In this document: positions 1 to 7,820 of the stretch, in pieces
Numbering within the stretch: the stretch's first letter is position 1
Layout of the letters: every line of letters starts with the position of its first letter
Source: Agromyces subbeticus DSM 16689
GTDB taxonomy: Bacteria; Actinomycetota; Actinomycetes; Actinomycetales; Microbacteriaceae
DNA: 47,422 nucleotides
Direction of reading: 5' to 3'
Assembly (NCBI RefSeq): GCF_000421565.1
Contig: NZ_ATXG01000021.1
Location: 1 to 47,422 of the forward strand
Position numbers and translations under genes: made by a program
Notes under the pieces: model-generated
Told to the model about the DNA's origin: nothing
The model's input: only the letters and a program-made list of their open reading frames with translations
The model's database searches: none

Positions 1-362
1 AGCTGGGTGGACAACACCCAGGCGTCGTCGATCTGGCGTTGCATGGTGCGTTCGGGCACGTGCAGTGCGGTCGCCAGTTCGGCGGTCACGCTGCGCCGCG
101 CCATCTCACGCCGCCGCACCGGTGACAGGCTGGGTGCCACGAACGCCTGCTCGGCGTGCAGCGCGTACGACACGGTCAGGAAGATCACGTCGACCCGCAT
201 CGCGGCATGCATCGCCTCGATGCGTTGCGCGTGCACCGCAGCCTCGACCAGCTGCGCCAACCCGTCTTGCGCCCTCGCATACGGCGACGCCCCAAGCTCG
301 AGACCATGACCGACGTTCAGCGAAATGCCGGATGAGGTGGCGTTTCGAGGTGCGATCGGCAT
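1..362 (-). CDS. DUF222 (13E12-type) HNH endonuclease-like protein, 5' part only
   Basis: Reading the minus strand from the ATG at 362 gives an open frame of about 120 residues that runs off the window. It begins MPIAPRNATSSG and contains RRREMARRSVTAELATALHV followed by PERTMQRQIDDAW, the pattern of the DUF222 N-terminal domain found in actinobacterial 13E12-repeat proteins, which usually end in an HNH nuclease domain; that end is outside the window, so nuclease function is inferred. Start choice: a TAGGCT -10 box lies six bases before the ATG, with no Shine-Dalgarno, as in leaderless genes. A perfect LexA box overlaps the -35 region. Known family fact: several mycobacterial 13E12 genes belong to the SOS regulon, which fits. 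The plus-strand frame at 7-309 is a shadow. Confidence 0.8.
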   Translation of the reverse strand, partial: MPIAPRNATSSGISLNVGHGLELGASPYARAQDGLAQLVEAAVHAQRIEAMHAAMRVDVIFLTVSYALHAEQAFVAPSLSPVRRREMARRSVTAELATALHVPERTMQRQIDDAWVLSTQ

Positions 363-368
363 GCTGCC

Positions 369-397
369 AGCCTACCGGAAATCGAACGTATGTTCGA
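369..397 (-). promoter_or_regulatory. Promoter of the DUF222 gene (leaderless)
   Basis: On the minus strand TAGGCT (369-374) is a good actinobacterial -10 (TAnnnT). Seventeen bases upstream lies TCGAAC (392-397), usable as a weak -35 and also one half of the LexA box. The ATG at 362 is six bases past the -10, so the transcript would begin at or next to the start codon. Confidence 0.6.
382..397. promoter_or_regulatory. LexA (SOS) box
   Basis: The sequence TCGAACGTATGTTCGA is a perfect TCGAAC-N4-GTTCGA palindrome, the actinobacterial LexA operator consensus. It sits 20 bp upstream of the DUF222 start codon on the minus strand and overlaps the predicted -35 hexamer, so LexA bound here should block polymerase. 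No other copy of the full palindrome was noticed in the window. Confidence 0.88.
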
Positions 398-558
398 GGG
401 TTGTGGAGAACTTTCCCTGTGGCGCGTGCACGTTCGCAACACAGCCGTCGTCGCGACATCCGCCGCCGGGTTCGGCAACTGCTCCTGCGCACCGGCCGAA
501 CGCAGCGATACGCTGACGCACGAGGGGCGACACGACGCACGGCACACAAGGGGGCGGC

Positions 559-1764
559 ATGTGGTGGAACCGGAAGCACGAGCCTGACGGACCGAACGAC
601 GCCGACGCCGATGTCGTGGCGGCAGCACCGCCGCCCCCGCATCGCACGGCGTTCCTGCTCGTCGGGCTCGGTGGCGCGACCGTCGCCGCGTTCGGCATCG
701 CCGCAATCGGCTCCATGTTCGCCTCGGTCTTCCTCGCGCTCGTGCTCACGATCTGCGTGCACCCGATTCGCAATACGCTCCAGCGCCGGGGCGTGCCTCG
801 CGGGCTCGCGAGCTTCTCGGTGCTGCTCGCCGTTGTGCTGCTGCTCGGCGGGTTCGTCTTCGCCCTGCTGGTCTCGTTCGGCCAGTTCGCGACGCTGCTG
901 CCCGACTATGCGCCGCAGTTCGAGGAGTGGCTGGCCGCAGTCGCGTCGTGGCTCTCGGGTCTCGGCATCGGCGCCGATCAGGTCAGCGCGATACTCGGTT
1001 CCTTCGACCCTGCGAACATCGTCGGGTTCCTCGGCGGTTTCGTGAGCGGTCTGCTCGGCGGCGCGGCCGGTCTCATCTCGGGTGCCGTGGTGCTGTTGAC
1101 GATGCTCATCCTCATGGCGATGGACTCCTCGTACGTGCCCGCGGTCGTGGCCGGCATCCGATCGAAGCGCCCGGCGCTCGGCGCCGCCCTCGTGCGGTTC
1201 GCCACCGGCGTGCGCCGGTACATGGTCGCGACGACGGGGCTGGGCGTGGCGCAAGGGCTGATCAACTGGCTCGCCCTCGCGATCATGGGCATCCCGGGCG
1301 CAGCGCTCTGGGGCATGCTGTCGTTCCTCTGCAGCTTCATCCCGAACATCGGCTACTTCATCGCGATCGTGCCGCCACTCGTCTTCGGCGCGCTCGTCGG
1401 CGGCTGGCCCATGGTGGTGGCCGTGATCGTCGTGTACGGCGTGATCAACGGAGTGATCCAGTCGATCATCCAGCCGAAAGTCGTCGGCAATGCCGTGTCG
1501 CTCAGCCAGTCGCTCACCTTCGTCTCGGTGCTGTTCTGGGCGATCGTGCTCGGCCCGATGGGCGCGATCCTCGCGATTCCGCTGACACTGCTCGTGCGCA
1601 TGCTGCTCGTCGACTCGAATCCCTCGATGGGATGGGTGCGGCCCGCCCTCGGCGAACTCGACGAGACGAAGCTGCGCGTGGCTGCCGACGACGCCGAGGC
1701 TGCAGAGTTGCGGCACGCGAAGCGCGCGGCCGCGGCATCCGCCACAGGTCATCGCGTGCACTGA
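559..1764 (+). CDS. AI-2E family transporter (first copy)
   Basis: 401-residue polytopic membrane protein of the AI-2E/YdiK/TqsA exporter family. A short charged N-terminus is followed by a hydrophobic pair around residues 30-100, a less hydrophobic soluble-looking stretch (about 105-140), then more membrane helices. The family signature is visible as SFIPNIGYFIAIVPPLV, then a QSIIQPKVVGNAVSLS loop and the C-terminal GPMGAILAIPLTLLVR. Length and order match the family. The ATG is preceded by AAGGGGG at 548-554, a convincing ribosome site. Members export small molecules including autoinducer-2, and some act as Na+/H+ antiporters; the substrate cannot be read from sequence. A related gene lies at 10221. 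The gene faces the sulfatase gene and both end at one hairpin. Confidence 0.9.
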   Translation: MWWNRKHEPDGPNDADADVVAAAPPPPHRTAFLLVGLGGATVAAFGIAAIGSMFASVFLALVLTICVHPIRNTLQRRGVPRGLASFSVLLAVVLLLGGFVFALLVSFGQFATLLPDYAPQFEEWLAAVASWLSGLGIGADQVSAILGSFDPANIVGFLGGFVSGLLGGAAGLISGAVVLLTMLILMAMDSSYVPAVVAGIRSKRPALGAALVRFATGVRRYMVATTGLGVAQGLINWLALAIMGIPGAALWGMLSFLCSFIPNIGYFIAIVPPLVFGALVGGWPMVVAVIVVYGVINGVIQSIIQPKVVGNAVSLSQSLTFVSVLFWAIVLGPMGAILAIPLTLLVRMLLVDSNPSMGWVRPALGELDETKLRVAADDAEAAELRHAKRAAAASATGHRVH

Positions 1765-1842
1765 GCCGCGGCCAGACGAGTCGACCGGTCGCTTCAGGCG
1801 AGCGGATGTCGCCGCACGCGAACGGATGCCGCAGCAGACGAG

Positions 1843-1874
1843 ATCGGGCGCCGGCACAGTGGCCGGCGCCCGAT
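1843..1874. terminator. Bidirectional hairpin terminator
   Basis: ATCGGGCGCCGGC (1843-1855) pairs perfectly with GCCGGCGCCCGAT (1862-1874) around a six-base loop. It lies between the converging ends of the AI-2E gene (1764) and the sulfatase gene (1897), where a shared terminator is expected. No U-tract, as is common in high-GC actinobacteria. Confidence 0.75.
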
Positions 1875-1896
1875 GCTCCTCAGGGCAACGTCGTCG

Positions 1897-4221
1897 TCAC
1901 TCGCGCGACAGCATCGCGAGGGCCTCGAGCTCGAGGTCGAGGTACTGCTCTTCACTGATGTCGACGGTGACCTCGAGCAGCTTTCCGCCTGTGAACGGGA
2001 ACGGGTTCGTGTACTGCCGGCTCACCGTGTCGGCGCTGTCGTAGCCCACGCAGAGTCCGTCGCCGCAGAGCGTGAACTTGCCGATCTGCGCACGCATCGG
2101 CCCCTCGGCGACGACCTGGTCGTCGACGTAGAGCTTGCAGGTGCCGACCGATTCGCCGTGCTCGCCGGCGCTCTCGCGGATGAACTCCATTCCGAGGGCG
2201 TGCGGCCCGGGGGCGAGTTCGGCCGAGACGAGCGTCTGCTCGGGCGGAATGCCGAGGAAGTTGTAGACGTAGTGCAGCTTGTCGTCCTTGATGAACAGGG
2301 CGTGCCCGCCGAAGCGCGAGCCGTGCGCGAAGATCACGCCCTGTGCGCCCTCGTCGAGATGTGCGTCGGCGATGATCTTGAACGATCGGCCGCGCACGTT
2401 CACGGCCGTGCTCTCGGGCACCGCGACGGTGTCGGGGTAGTACACGTAGCGCGTGCGCGGCGCCTCGGCCTGCGGCCGCTCGATCGTGAGCTGCTCGCGG
2501 GCGACGCGGTCGTCGAGCGGCAGCACGTTATTGCGCTCGGCCTCGCTGAACCAGAGATCGATGAGCTCCTTGAGCTTCTCAGGGTGCTCGGCGGCGAGGT
2601 CGTGCGCCTCTGCCCGGTCGACCTCGACGTGGTAGAGCTCCCAGCGGTCGTCGTCGAAGTGGCCCTTGCCGCTGATCGGCGCGTGGATGGCGGCGGCCTT
2701 CCAGCCGTCCTTCCAGATGCCGCGCGTGCCGAGCATCGCGTAGTACTGCACCGACTTGGTCGTCGCCGCATCGGGGTCGGCGTCGAAGCTCGGTCGCATC
2801 GAGACGCCGTCGAGGGGCCGCTGCTTCACGCCGCGGTACACGTCGGGCATCTCGATGCCGATGACGTCGAGCACCGTCGCGACCACATCCGTCGAGTGGT
2901 GGTACTGGTGACGCAGCTCGCCCTTCGCGGCGATGCCCTTGGGCCAGTGGATGACCATCGGGTCGCATGTGCCGCCCGCGAACTGCGAGTAGCGCTTGAA
3001 CATCTGGAACGGCGCCGAGAACGCGGCCGCCCAGCCGGTGGGGTAGTGGTTGTAGGTGTCGGGCGAGCCGAGCTTGTCGATCATCGCGAGGTTCTCGGCG
3101 AGGTCGTCGGGGTAGCCGTTGAAGAACTTGTTCTCGTTGACCGAGCCGTCGGGGCTGCCCTCACCGGAGGCGCCGTTGTCGGCGCAGTAGAAGACGATCG
3201 TGTTCTCGAGTTGCCCGGTCTCTTCGAGGTAGTCGATGACTCGCCCGACCTGGGCGTCGGTGTACTCGCTGAACCCGGCGAAGACCTCGGCGAAGCGCGA
3301 GAACAGGCGCTTCTCGTCATCGCTGAGGGTGTCCCACGGCTTCACGAAGTCGGCCGCATTGGCCACATCGTCGGGCAGGGGATTGAACGGGGTGAGCGGC
3401 GTACCCTCGGGCATGACGCCGCGGTCGATCATGCGCTGCAGCACCCACTCGCGGTAGGCCTCGTAGCCGTCGTCGAAGGCGCCCTCGTACTTGGCGATGT
3501 ACTCCTCGGGGGCATGGTGCGGCGCGTGGTTCGCGCCGGGGCAGAACCACATGTACCAGGGCTTCGACGGGTTCGACGACTGCTGGTTGCGCAGGATCTG
3601 GAGCGCCTGATCGGCGAGGTCCTTCGACAGGTGGTAGCCCTCTTCGGGCGAGTACGGCGCCTCGATGAAGTGGTTGTCTTCGACGAGGTCGGGGTACCAG
3701 TTGTTCGTCTCGCCGCCGAGGAACCCGTAGAAGCGGTCGAAGCCCATGGCGAGTGGCCACTGCGAGCGGTTGCCGCCGCTCGAGACGTCCTCTTCGGGCA
3801 CGTTGTGGTTCTTGCCGAGCCAGAACGTCGAATACCCGTTGTCTTGCAGCACGTGTCCGATGCTCGCGCACTCCTCGGGGATGCGGCCTGAGAGGCCGGG
3901 GAACCCGTTCGTGCCCTCCATGATCACGCCCATGCCGTTCGCGTGGTGGTTGCGGCCGGTCAGGAAAGTGGATCGTGTGGGCGAGCACAGGGCGGTCGTG
4001 TGCCACTGGGTGTAGGTCAGCCCGTTCGCAGCGAGTCGGTCCATCGTGGGCATGTTGATGCGGCCGCCGTAGGGCGACCACGACGCCATTCCGGTGTCGT
4101 CGTAGAGCACGACGAGCACATTGGGCGCACCCTCCGGAGCTTTCGGCAGCTCGTACGGCGCCCAGTCGGGCACCGAATCGCGAACGTCGAGCTTGATCGT
4201 TCCCTTGAACTCTTCTGACAT
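1897..4221 (-). CDS. Type I arylsulfatase, large form
   Basis: 774-residue sulfatase that would hydrolyse sulfate esters. The start at 4221 (MSEEFKGTIKL) has GGAGG just upstream; the frame extends to 4473 but the extra part lacks family features. The metal-binding start of the fold is VLVVLYDDTGMASW near residue 35; the C-x-P-x-R motif is LCSPTRSTFLTGR with the cysteine at about residue 79, which formylglycine-generating enzyme would convert to the catalytic formylglycine. Length fits the large ~780-residue mycobacterial-type arylsulfatases rather than the ~540-residue Pseudomonas type. The last ~170 residues look like a beta-sandwich (LamG-like) domain typical of that class. No signal peptide is visible, so it is probably cytoplasmic. 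The formylglycine enzyme is not in the window. The 672-residue plus frame opposite is a shadow. Confidence 0.93.
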   Translation of the reverse strand: MSEEFKGTIKLDVRDSVPDWAPYELPKAPEGAPNVLVVLYDDTGMASWSPYGGRINMPTMDRLAANGLTYTQWHTTALCSPTRSTFLTGRNHHANGMGVIMEGTNGFPGLSGRIPEECASIGHVLQDNGYSTFWLGKNHNVPEEDVSSGGNRSQWPLAMGFDRFYGFLGGETNNWYPDLVEDNHFIEAPYSPEEGYHLSKDLADQALQILRNQQSSNPSKPWYMWFCPGANHAPHHAPEEYIAKYEGAFDDGYEAYREWVLQRMIDRGVMPEGTPLTPFNPLPDDVANAADFVKPWDTLSDDEKRLFSRFAEVFAGFSEYTDAQVGRVIDYLEETGQLENTIVFYCADNGASGEGSPDGSVNENKFFNGYPDDLAENLAMIDKLGSPDTYNHYPTGWAAAFSAPFQMFKRYSQFAGGTCDPMVIHWPKGIAAKGELRHQYHHSTDVVATVLDVIGIEMPDVYRGVKQRPLDGVSMRPSFDADPDAATTKSVQYYAMLGTRGIWKDGWKAAAIHAPISGKGHFDDDRWELYHVEVDRAEAHDLAAEHPEKLKELIDLWFSEAERNNVLPLDDRVAREQLTIERPQAEAPRTRYVYYPDTVAVPESTAVNVRGRSFKIIADAHLDEGAQGVIFAHGSRFGGHALFIKDDKLHYVYNFLGIPPEQTLVSAELAPGPHALGMEFIRESAGEHGESVGTCKLYVDDQVVAEGPMRAQIGKFTLCGDGLCVGYDSADTVSRQYTNPFPFTGGKLLEVTVDISEEQYLDLELEALAMLSRE

Positions 4222-4412
4222 GGCGGAGCCCCCTCCTCGTCGGGGCGGTTCGTTCCGGCCCCTTCGTTCGACGCTAGCGAGGAAGCGGCCGCGATGGAAG
4301 GGTGAGCGGTCGGGCCGGCGCCTTCCCCCGCCCGGGCATCCTCGATATGGTGACGACATCTGACACGTCAGTCGCGATGGCACACCACCGCGACGCGGCC
4401 CGGGGGAGGGCG

Positions 4413-5072
4413 ATGCGCAGCAGCGGCGAAGATTCATCCGTGGTCCACGAATCGGGCCCCGAAGGGCCAACACGACAGCGGCGACTGCTCGACGCGCTCG
4501 CCGTCTTCCTGCTCGCAGCGGTCGCCGTGCTGACCGCGTGGTGCGGGTTCCAGTCGTCGAAGTGGGGCGGCGAGATGTCGATCGCGTTCAGCCAGGCCTC
4601 GAGCGCGCGGGTGACGGCGACCGACTGGGCGAGCCAGGCGCGGGATGCCAGGTCGAACGATCTTTCCATCTGGGCGCAGTGGGTGCTCGCCACCGACCAG
4701 GGCGACGCGCAACTCGCGACCTACATCGAGGACCGGTTCTCACCGGAGTTCGATGCGGCATTCGACGCCTGGACCGAGGACGGCCGGGTCGAGCGCGGCC
4801 CGTTCATGCGCAGCGAGTACGTTCCGCCGGGCACCGTCGAGGCCGCCGCGGCCAACGAGCGAGCCGACGAACGGTTCGAGCAGGCGCTGGCGAACAACCA
4901 GCGCGGCGACGACTACTCGCTGCTGACGGTGATGTTCGCCCTCGTGCTCTTCCTCACCGCGATGTCGCAGCGCGACATGCAGCCATGGGTGCGCCATGTG
5001 CTGCTCTCGGCAGCCGGCCTGTTCGCGGTGACGGCGTTGATCGTGATGCTGACGTTCCCGGTCAAGATCTGA
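4413..5072 (+). CDS. Hypothetical membrane protein with C-terminal helix pair
   Basis: Unrecognised protein of about 219 residues. One membrane helix lies near the N-terminus (LLDALAVFLLAAVAVLTAW), followed by a region of about 110 residues rich in acidic residues, then two helices at the C-terminus. Just after helix 1 the sequence FQSSKWGGEMSIAFSQAS resembles proteins annotated only as actinobacterial hypotheticals (DUF4337-like in layout, not claimed). The frame is open from 4302, with ATGs at 4347, 4377 and 4413; I chose 4413 because GGGGGAGGG ends two bases before it, though spacing is short, and the upstream codons look non-conserved. It is divergent from the sulfatase gene and converges on the PLDc_N/SHOCT gene, sharing a hairpin. 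Confidence 0.7.
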   Translation: MRSSGEDSSVVHESGPEGPTRQRRLLDALAVFLLAAVAVLTAWCGFQSSKWGGEMSIAFSQASSARVTATDWASQARDARSNDLSIWAQWVLATDQGDAQLATYIEDRFSPEFDAAFDAWTEDGRVERGPFMRSEYVPPGTVEAAAANERADERFEQALANNQRGDDYSLLTVMFALVLFLTAMSQRDMQPWVRHVLLSAAGLFAVTALIVMLTFPVKI

Positions 5073-5096
5073 CGTTGCGCCCGCCCGTCGACATGC

Positions 5097-5132
5097 GAAG
5101 AGGGCCGGATGCCGCGGCATCCGACCCTCTTC
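5097..5132. terminator. Bidirectional hairpin terminator
   Basis: GAAGAGGG (5097-5104) pairs with CCCTCTTC (5125-5132) and, inside one mismatch, CGGATGCC (5106-5113) pairs with GGCATCCG (5116-5123), a nearly perfect 36-base hairpin. It stands 24 bp after the membrane protein gene and 15 bp after the converging gene ending at 5148. The inner stem is formed by the genome-frequent GGATGCC word and its complement. The outer CTCTTC provides a pyrimidine tail on both strands. Confidence 0.82.
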
Positions 5133-5147
5133 ACCTGTCGAGTTCGA

Positions 5148-5555
5148 TCAGACGTTCTGCGTGGAGTGCGCGAGCGCCTTCGCCTTCAGCAGGTCGTACT
5201 CCTGCTGGTTGATGGTGCCCGAATCGAGCAGACCCTTGGCCTTCGCGATCTCGTCGGACGGGCTGTGCGCTCCGGCCGCCTGGCGGATGTAGTCGTCGGT
5301 CGCCGACTGCACCTGCTGGGCCTGCTTCTGCGAGCGTTCGGCCATGCCGTTTCCGCGGGCGATCAGGTAGACCAGCGCGGTCAGGAACGGCACGAAGATC
5401 AGGAAGAGGATCCACACCGCCTTCCACCAGCCGTTCAGCTTGTGATCGCGGAACAGGTCTCCGATGATCGCGAACAGGGCGAAGAGGTATGCCGTGAATG
5501 CGAAGATCCACAGGAACCACCAGATCAGGTCCCAGAAGTTTGCCCAGAGACTCAT
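5148..5555 (-). CDS. PLDc_N and SHOCT domain membrane protein
   Basis: 135-residue protein starting MSLWANFWDLIWWFLWIF. Two membrane helices (about residues 5-30 and 42-65) match the PLDc_N domain, the N-terminal helix pair also found in cardiolipin synthases, here without any phospholipase D domain. The C-terminal 35 residues (EIAKAKGLLDSGTINQQEYD LLKAKAL, split here) form a SHOCT domain, a short helical module typical of small membrane proteins. The frame stays open to 5855 and beyond, but the start at 5555 has AAAGG upstream and is the first codon of the conserved part. Role unknown; a second SHOCT gene lies at 11787. Divergent from the MscS gene. Confidence 0.85.
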   Translation of the reverse strand: MSLWANFWDLIWWFLWIFAFTAYLFALFAIIGDLFRDHKLNGWWKAVWILFLIFVPFLTALVYLIARGNGMAERSQKQAQQVQSATDDYIRQAAGAHSPSDEIAKAKGLLDSGTINQQEYDLLKAKALAHSTQNV

Positions 5556-5685
5556 GTGCGCAGCCTTTCGATACAGAGAATCGAGCGCCCCCCATGAGCG
5601 CTGCTGTGGCGAACCTATCGCCTGACGGCACGTCGAGTCCACAGCCGAGGCGGGCGCGGCGATACTCTGGCCGCGGGAGGCACGC

Positions 5686-6501
5686 ATGGGGGAATTGCTG
5701 CAATCGCTCGACATCGACGGATGGAGCCTGTTCTTCGCGGCCATCACGCTCGTGGCCGCGTGGATCGCCGCGTGGCTCGCCCGCAAGGGCATGCGTCGAC
5801 TGCTCGTGCGGGTGCCGTCGCTCTCGGAGACCATGCAGACGCTGCTCGTGCGCATCGTCAGCTACACGATCATCGTCGTCGGCATCGGGGTGGCGCTGAG
5901 CTTCTTCGGCGCCTCGGTGCAGCCACTGCTCGCGGCGGCCTTCATCATCGTGGTCGTGCTGGTGCTCGTGCTGCGCGGCGTCGCCGACAACTTCGCGGCC
6001 GGGGTCGTGCTGCAGACCCGCCGGCCGATCGCGCTCGGCGACGAGATCGAGAGCGAGGGCGTCGTCGGCAAGGTCGTCGAGCTCAACGGCCGCTCGGTCG
6101 TCGTGCGCACGACGAACGGTCAGACGCTGCACCTGCCGAACTCCAACGTGCTGCAGAACGCGCTCGCGAACAACTCCGAGCACGGTGCGCGGCGCAGCGA
6201 GGTGCAGGTGAGAGTCGACGCGCACGGGCTCGAGCAGCAGGAGTTGCGCACCGCCATCGCCACGGCGGCGAGCGATGCCGCGGGTGTTCACCGGCACGAA
6301 CCGGTGCTCGTGCGAGCCGTGACCCGCTCCGCGGAGCGCGACGTCTTCCGCGTGCTCTTCTGGCACCACCCACTGCACCAGGCCGCCGTGCAGTCGGCAG
6401 TGGTCGATGCCGTCGCGGCCGAGCTCGCCTCGCGCGAACTGCGCTCGGTCGTCACGAGCGACCTCCCGCCCGCCCCGCTGACCCCGAGCGAAGGGATCTG
6501 A
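5686..6501 (+). CDS. Mechanosensitive ion channel, MscS family
   Basis: 271-residue small-conductance mechanosensitive channel, a turgor safety valve in the cytoplasmic membrane. Three hydrophobic segments (about residues 13-33, 55-75, 83-105); the last continues into the pore helix and is followed by GVADNFAAGVVLQTRRPIA, the MscS hallmark. The beta domain follows with DEIESEGVVGKVVELNGR and LPNSNVLQNALANNS. It has the minimal three-helix architecture. The ATG at 5686 follows GGGAGG with good spacing, and GATACT at 5661-5666 is a possible -10. It is the first gene of a five-gene membrane cassette; the next start is one base after its stop. Confidence 0.9.
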   Translation: MGELLQSLDIDGWSLFFAAITLVAAWIAAWLARKGMRRLLVRVPSLSETMQTLLVRIVSYTIIVVGIGVALSFFGASVQPLLAAAFIIVVVLVLVLRGVADNFAAGVVLQTRRPIALGDEIESEGVVGKVVELNGRSVVVRTTNGQTLHLPNSNVLQNALANNSEHGARRSEVQVRVDAHGLEQQELRTAIATAASDAAGVHRHEPVLVRAVTRSAERDVFRVLFWHHPLHQAAVQSAVVDAVAAELASRELRSVVTSDLPPAPLTPSEGI

Positions 6502-6502
6502 G

Positions 6503-7792
6503 ATGACCCTCGCCCAGCCGCCGAGAGATCCGGATGCGTCGCCGCGCCGGCTGCTCGTGCTCGCCGTGCCCGCGCTCGCCATCGGCGTCGTCTCGGCGCT
6601 CGTGCTGTGGCTGCTCGACGAGGTCTCGGGCGGCCTGCGCGATCTCATCTGGGAGGCCGTTCCGGGAGCCCTCGGCGTCGACCCCGCCGGCTGGTGGATC
6701 CTGCTCGTGCTCACGGTCACCGGCTTCGCGGTCGGCCTCGCCCTTCGCTTCTTCCCCGGTCACGGCGGGCCCGACTCGGCGACGACCGAACTCGTCGATG
6801 CGCCACTGCCGCTGACCACCCTGCCCGGGCTCGCGGTCGTCACCGTGCTCGGCCTCGCCGGTGGTGTGAGCCTCGGCCCCGAGAATCCGATCATCGCGAT
6901 CAACGCCTCGATCCTCGTGGCGCTGTTCGCGCGATTGATACCGAAGATGCCCGAGGCGCTCACGCTGATGCTCGCCGCCTCCGGCACGATCGGTGCGCTG
7001 TTCGGCACGCCCGTGGCCGCGGCGCTCATCTTCACCGGCATCGTGGCGGCGCTGAAGTCGGGCGGCTCGCTGTGGGATCGCCTGTTCCTGCCCGTTGCGG
7101 CGGCCGGCGCCGGTGCGTTCACGATGCACTTGCTGGGCGCCCCGCCGCTCGCGTTCGAGCTGCCGGCATCGGGTGCGCTCGACGCCCTCGACCTCGTGAC
7201 CGGGGTGCTCGTGGCATGCGGCGCCGTGGTGGTCGGCCTCGCCGCGCTCGCCGCGTTCCCGTGGGTCTACCGGGCTCTGCACGCCCTGCGGCATCCCGTG
7301 CTGATTCCGACCGTGGGCGGTGTGCTGCTGGGCCTCCTCGGCATGCTCGGCGGTCCGATCACGATGTTCAAGGGCCTCTCGGAGATGGGCGACCTGCTCA
7401 CGAACGCCGACGACTACAGCGCTGCCGAGCTCGCGGCGATGGCCGGCATCAAGATCCTCGCGGTGCTCATCGCGGCGAGTGCGCTCTTCCGTGGTGGTCG
7501 GGTCTTCCCGGCCACGTTCATCGGCGTCGCCCTCGGGCTGCTCGGTCACGCCCTGATCCCGGCGCTGCCCATCGGGCTCGCGGTCGCCTGCGGGGTGCTC
7601 GGCATCCTCCTCGTCGTGACGCGCGAGGGCTGGATCGCGCTCTTCCTCGCCGTCGCCGTCACGGGCGACGTCTCGCTCCTGCCCGCGCTGTGCGTCATCA
7701 TGCTGCCGGCGTGGCTGCTCATGACTCGCGCTCCCGAATTCCGCATCGAACCCGCGAGCGAAGGGGAGCGCTCGGCGGCATCCGCTCGCTAG
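6503..7792 (+). CDS. ClC-type ion channel/transporter (YfeO-like)
   Basis: 429-residue polytopic protein. Two ClC family selectivity-filter segments can be seen: GGVSLGPENPIIAINAS (the GxEGP-type segment, here SLGPE) around residue 118 and GGRVFPATFIGVALG (GxFxP) around residue 335. The internal repeat of the ClC fold is consistent with the hydrophobic pattern, and the overall form resembles E. coli YfeO, whose function is unsettled. Because the filter has S-L-G-P-E rather than G-R-E-G-P, chloride selectivity should not be assumed. It starts one base after the MscS stop with AAGGG inside the end of that gene, so the two are surely co-transcribed and probably coupled in translation. Confidence 0.86.
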   Translation: MTLAQPPRDPDASPRRLLVLAVPALAIGVVSALVLWLLDEVSGGLRDLIWEAVPGALGVDPAGWWILLVLTVTGFAVGLALRFFPGHGGPDSATTELVDAPLPLTTLPGLAVVTVLGLAGGVSLGPENPIIAINASILVALFARLIPKMPEALTLMLAASGTIGALFGTPVAAALIFTGIVAALKSGGSLWDRLFLPVAAAGAGAFTMHLLGAPPLAFELPASGALDALDLVTGVLVACGAVVVGLAALAAFPWVYRALHALRHPVLIPTVGGVLLGLLGMLGGPITMFKGLSEMGDLLTNADDYSAAELAAMAGIKILAVLIAASALFRGGRVFPATFIGVALGLLGHALIPALPIGLAVACGVLGILLVVTREGWIALFLAVAVTGDVSLLPALCVIMLPAWLLMTRAPEFRIEPASEGERSAASAR

Positions 7793-7820
7793 GGTCTGGA
7801 GAGACGGGAGGGGACCCGGC

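Noticed and set aside
106..1857. 583-residue minus-strand open frame spanning the AI-2E gene
   Set aside because: Crosses both the AI-2E gene and the DUF222 gene in a wrong frame; the real DUF222 frame starts at 362.
1873..3891. 672-residue plus-strand open frame
   Set aside because: Antisense shadow of the arylsulfatase gene; Val/Ala/Arg/Glu-rich low-complexity translation with no domain.
5856..6110. Short minus-strand frames inside the MscS gene
   Set aside because: Ser/Thr/Arg-rich translations typical of high-GC antisense shadows, no ribosome sites.
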